From Limnoglobus sp043757025 (GTDB taxonomy: Bacteria; Planctomycetota; Planctomycetia; Gemmatales; Gemmataceae), in NCBI GenBank assembly GCA_043757025.1, contig JAYVQG010000146.1, positions 1 through 29,498 on the forward strand: a DNA stretch of 29,498 nt, in the 5' to 3' direction. The translations under genes were made by a program, and so were the position numbers. Below, one piece after another: positions 29,082 to 29,498 of the stretch. The notes under the pieces were generated by a model. The model saw only the letters and a list, made by a program, of their open reading frames with translations. It had not been told where the DNA came from and did not search any database. The stretch's first letter is position 1; each line of letters starts with the position of its first letter.

Positions 29082-29498
29082 TTAGCCGTTCTTCACCGGA
29101 TTGCGAAGTCGCTCGATCTCCGCTTGCAGTTTGGCCATCTCGGACGCAATCGACGTGCTCCGTCGTTCGGCTTCGACGCGTAGGCGTCGCTCTTCGACCG
29201 CGTTCGCCTCAGCTTGCGCGCGTTCCAATCGCTCCTGATCCAGTTGAATTTCCACGCGATCCGCACGCCGTTTGGATTGCCCGAGTCGTCGTTCGGATTG
29301 GACGAGGAGCTTATCGCTCGCTCTTAATGCCGCCTTCGTCGTCTCGAGTTCTTCGGAAAGCTCGACGGGCAGTGCCTGAAGTTCGCCGCGAAACCAGTAG
29401 CGAACCCAGCTATCGAGAATGCCCACTTCGAGTTCGAGTTCGGGAATGGCGAATCGCTCCTCGGCGTTCGCTTTCACGCTCGCGTACTTCTTACGCGC
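29082..29498 (-). CDS. Uma2-like protein, 5' end outside window
   Basis: The frame stays open to the window edge, so only the last 138 residues are seen. The first part (FAIPELELEVGILDSWVRYW) resembles the C-terminal beta segment of Uma2/DUF820 proteins. After that comes a long charged coiled coil (about 80 residues, rich in Glu, Arg, Ala and Leu) ending EIERLRNPVKNG, a tail common in planctomycete Uma2 proteins. The nuclease core, if present, lies beyond 29498. A GTG at 29475-29477 could serve as a start but would cut the domain, so the gene is treated as partial. It differs from the Uma2 gene at 18998, which lacks such a tail. Confidence 0.65.
   Translation of the reverse strand, partial: ARKKYASVKANAEERFAIPELELEVGILDSWVRYWFRGELQALPVELSEELETTKAALRASDKLLVQSERRLGQSKRRADRVEIQLDQERLERAQAEANAVEERRLRVEAERRSTSIASEMAKLQAEIERLRNPVKNG

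Overview
The window looks like chromosomal DNA of a planctomycete, most likely a Gemmataceae-type organism. This is inferred from gene content: Uma2 and Rpn/PD-(D/E)XK nuclease-like genes, a DUF3500 Tat-exported protein, a GldG/DUF4340 ABC system, an FHA protein, futalosine-pathway menaquinone genes, and GC-rich sequence. No rRNA, tRNA, CRISPR array, complete insertion sequence or phage module was found.

Layout. 1-546 has no credible gene but carries a 21-bp tandem repeat and small palindromes. 577-3049 (+) holds a secreted alpha/beta-hydrolase (esterase type), a 7Fe/8Fe ferredoxin and ferrochelatase. 3108-5114 (-) holds a Tat-exported DUF3500 protein and a PD-(D/E)XK nuclease-like protein. 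5332-5763 (+) is a small periplasmic cytochrome c'-like protein, separated by a 14-bp-stem hairpin from a convergent NagB/PIG-L fusion (5840-7735, -).

7955-16389 (+) is a four-gene operon resembling gliding-type ABC systems: ATPase, ABC-2 permease, a GldG-like auxiliary protein and a 1432-residue membrane-anchored protein built of DUF4340-like repeats. A structured inverted repeat follows, then an FHA protein (16537-17976, +). 18005-18121 holds three copies of a 27-bp hairpin repeat, one inverted, with compensatory changes in the stem. After it come a ureohydrolase (arginase/agmatinase family) and a Uma2 protein, which abuts a convergent LeuC-type hydro-lyase (19586-20902, -).

21069-22670 (+) is a group II PLP decarboxylase. 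An unexplained stretch of about 430 bp precedes a sigma-54-type activator with a degenerate N-terminal domain (23104-24540, +) and a GNAT acetyltransferase. On the minus strand lie a four-helix membrane protein (25035-25799) and the menaquinone genes mqnC and mqnA (25837-27754), overlapping and translationally linked. The window ends with an exported metallo-beta-lactamase-fold hydrolase (+) and the 3' part of a second Uma2-like gene with a coiled-coil tail (-).

How the genes fit together. MqnA and MqnC are steps of one pathway. The four ABC-operon genes probably form one envelope complex. Ferredoxin and ferrochelatase are both iron-related and adjacent. The other genes appear to be independent transcription units. 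Several intergenic hairpins look like terminators between convergent or tandem genes. Many genes have a clear GGAG-type ribosome site, but the ABC operon genes mostly do not.
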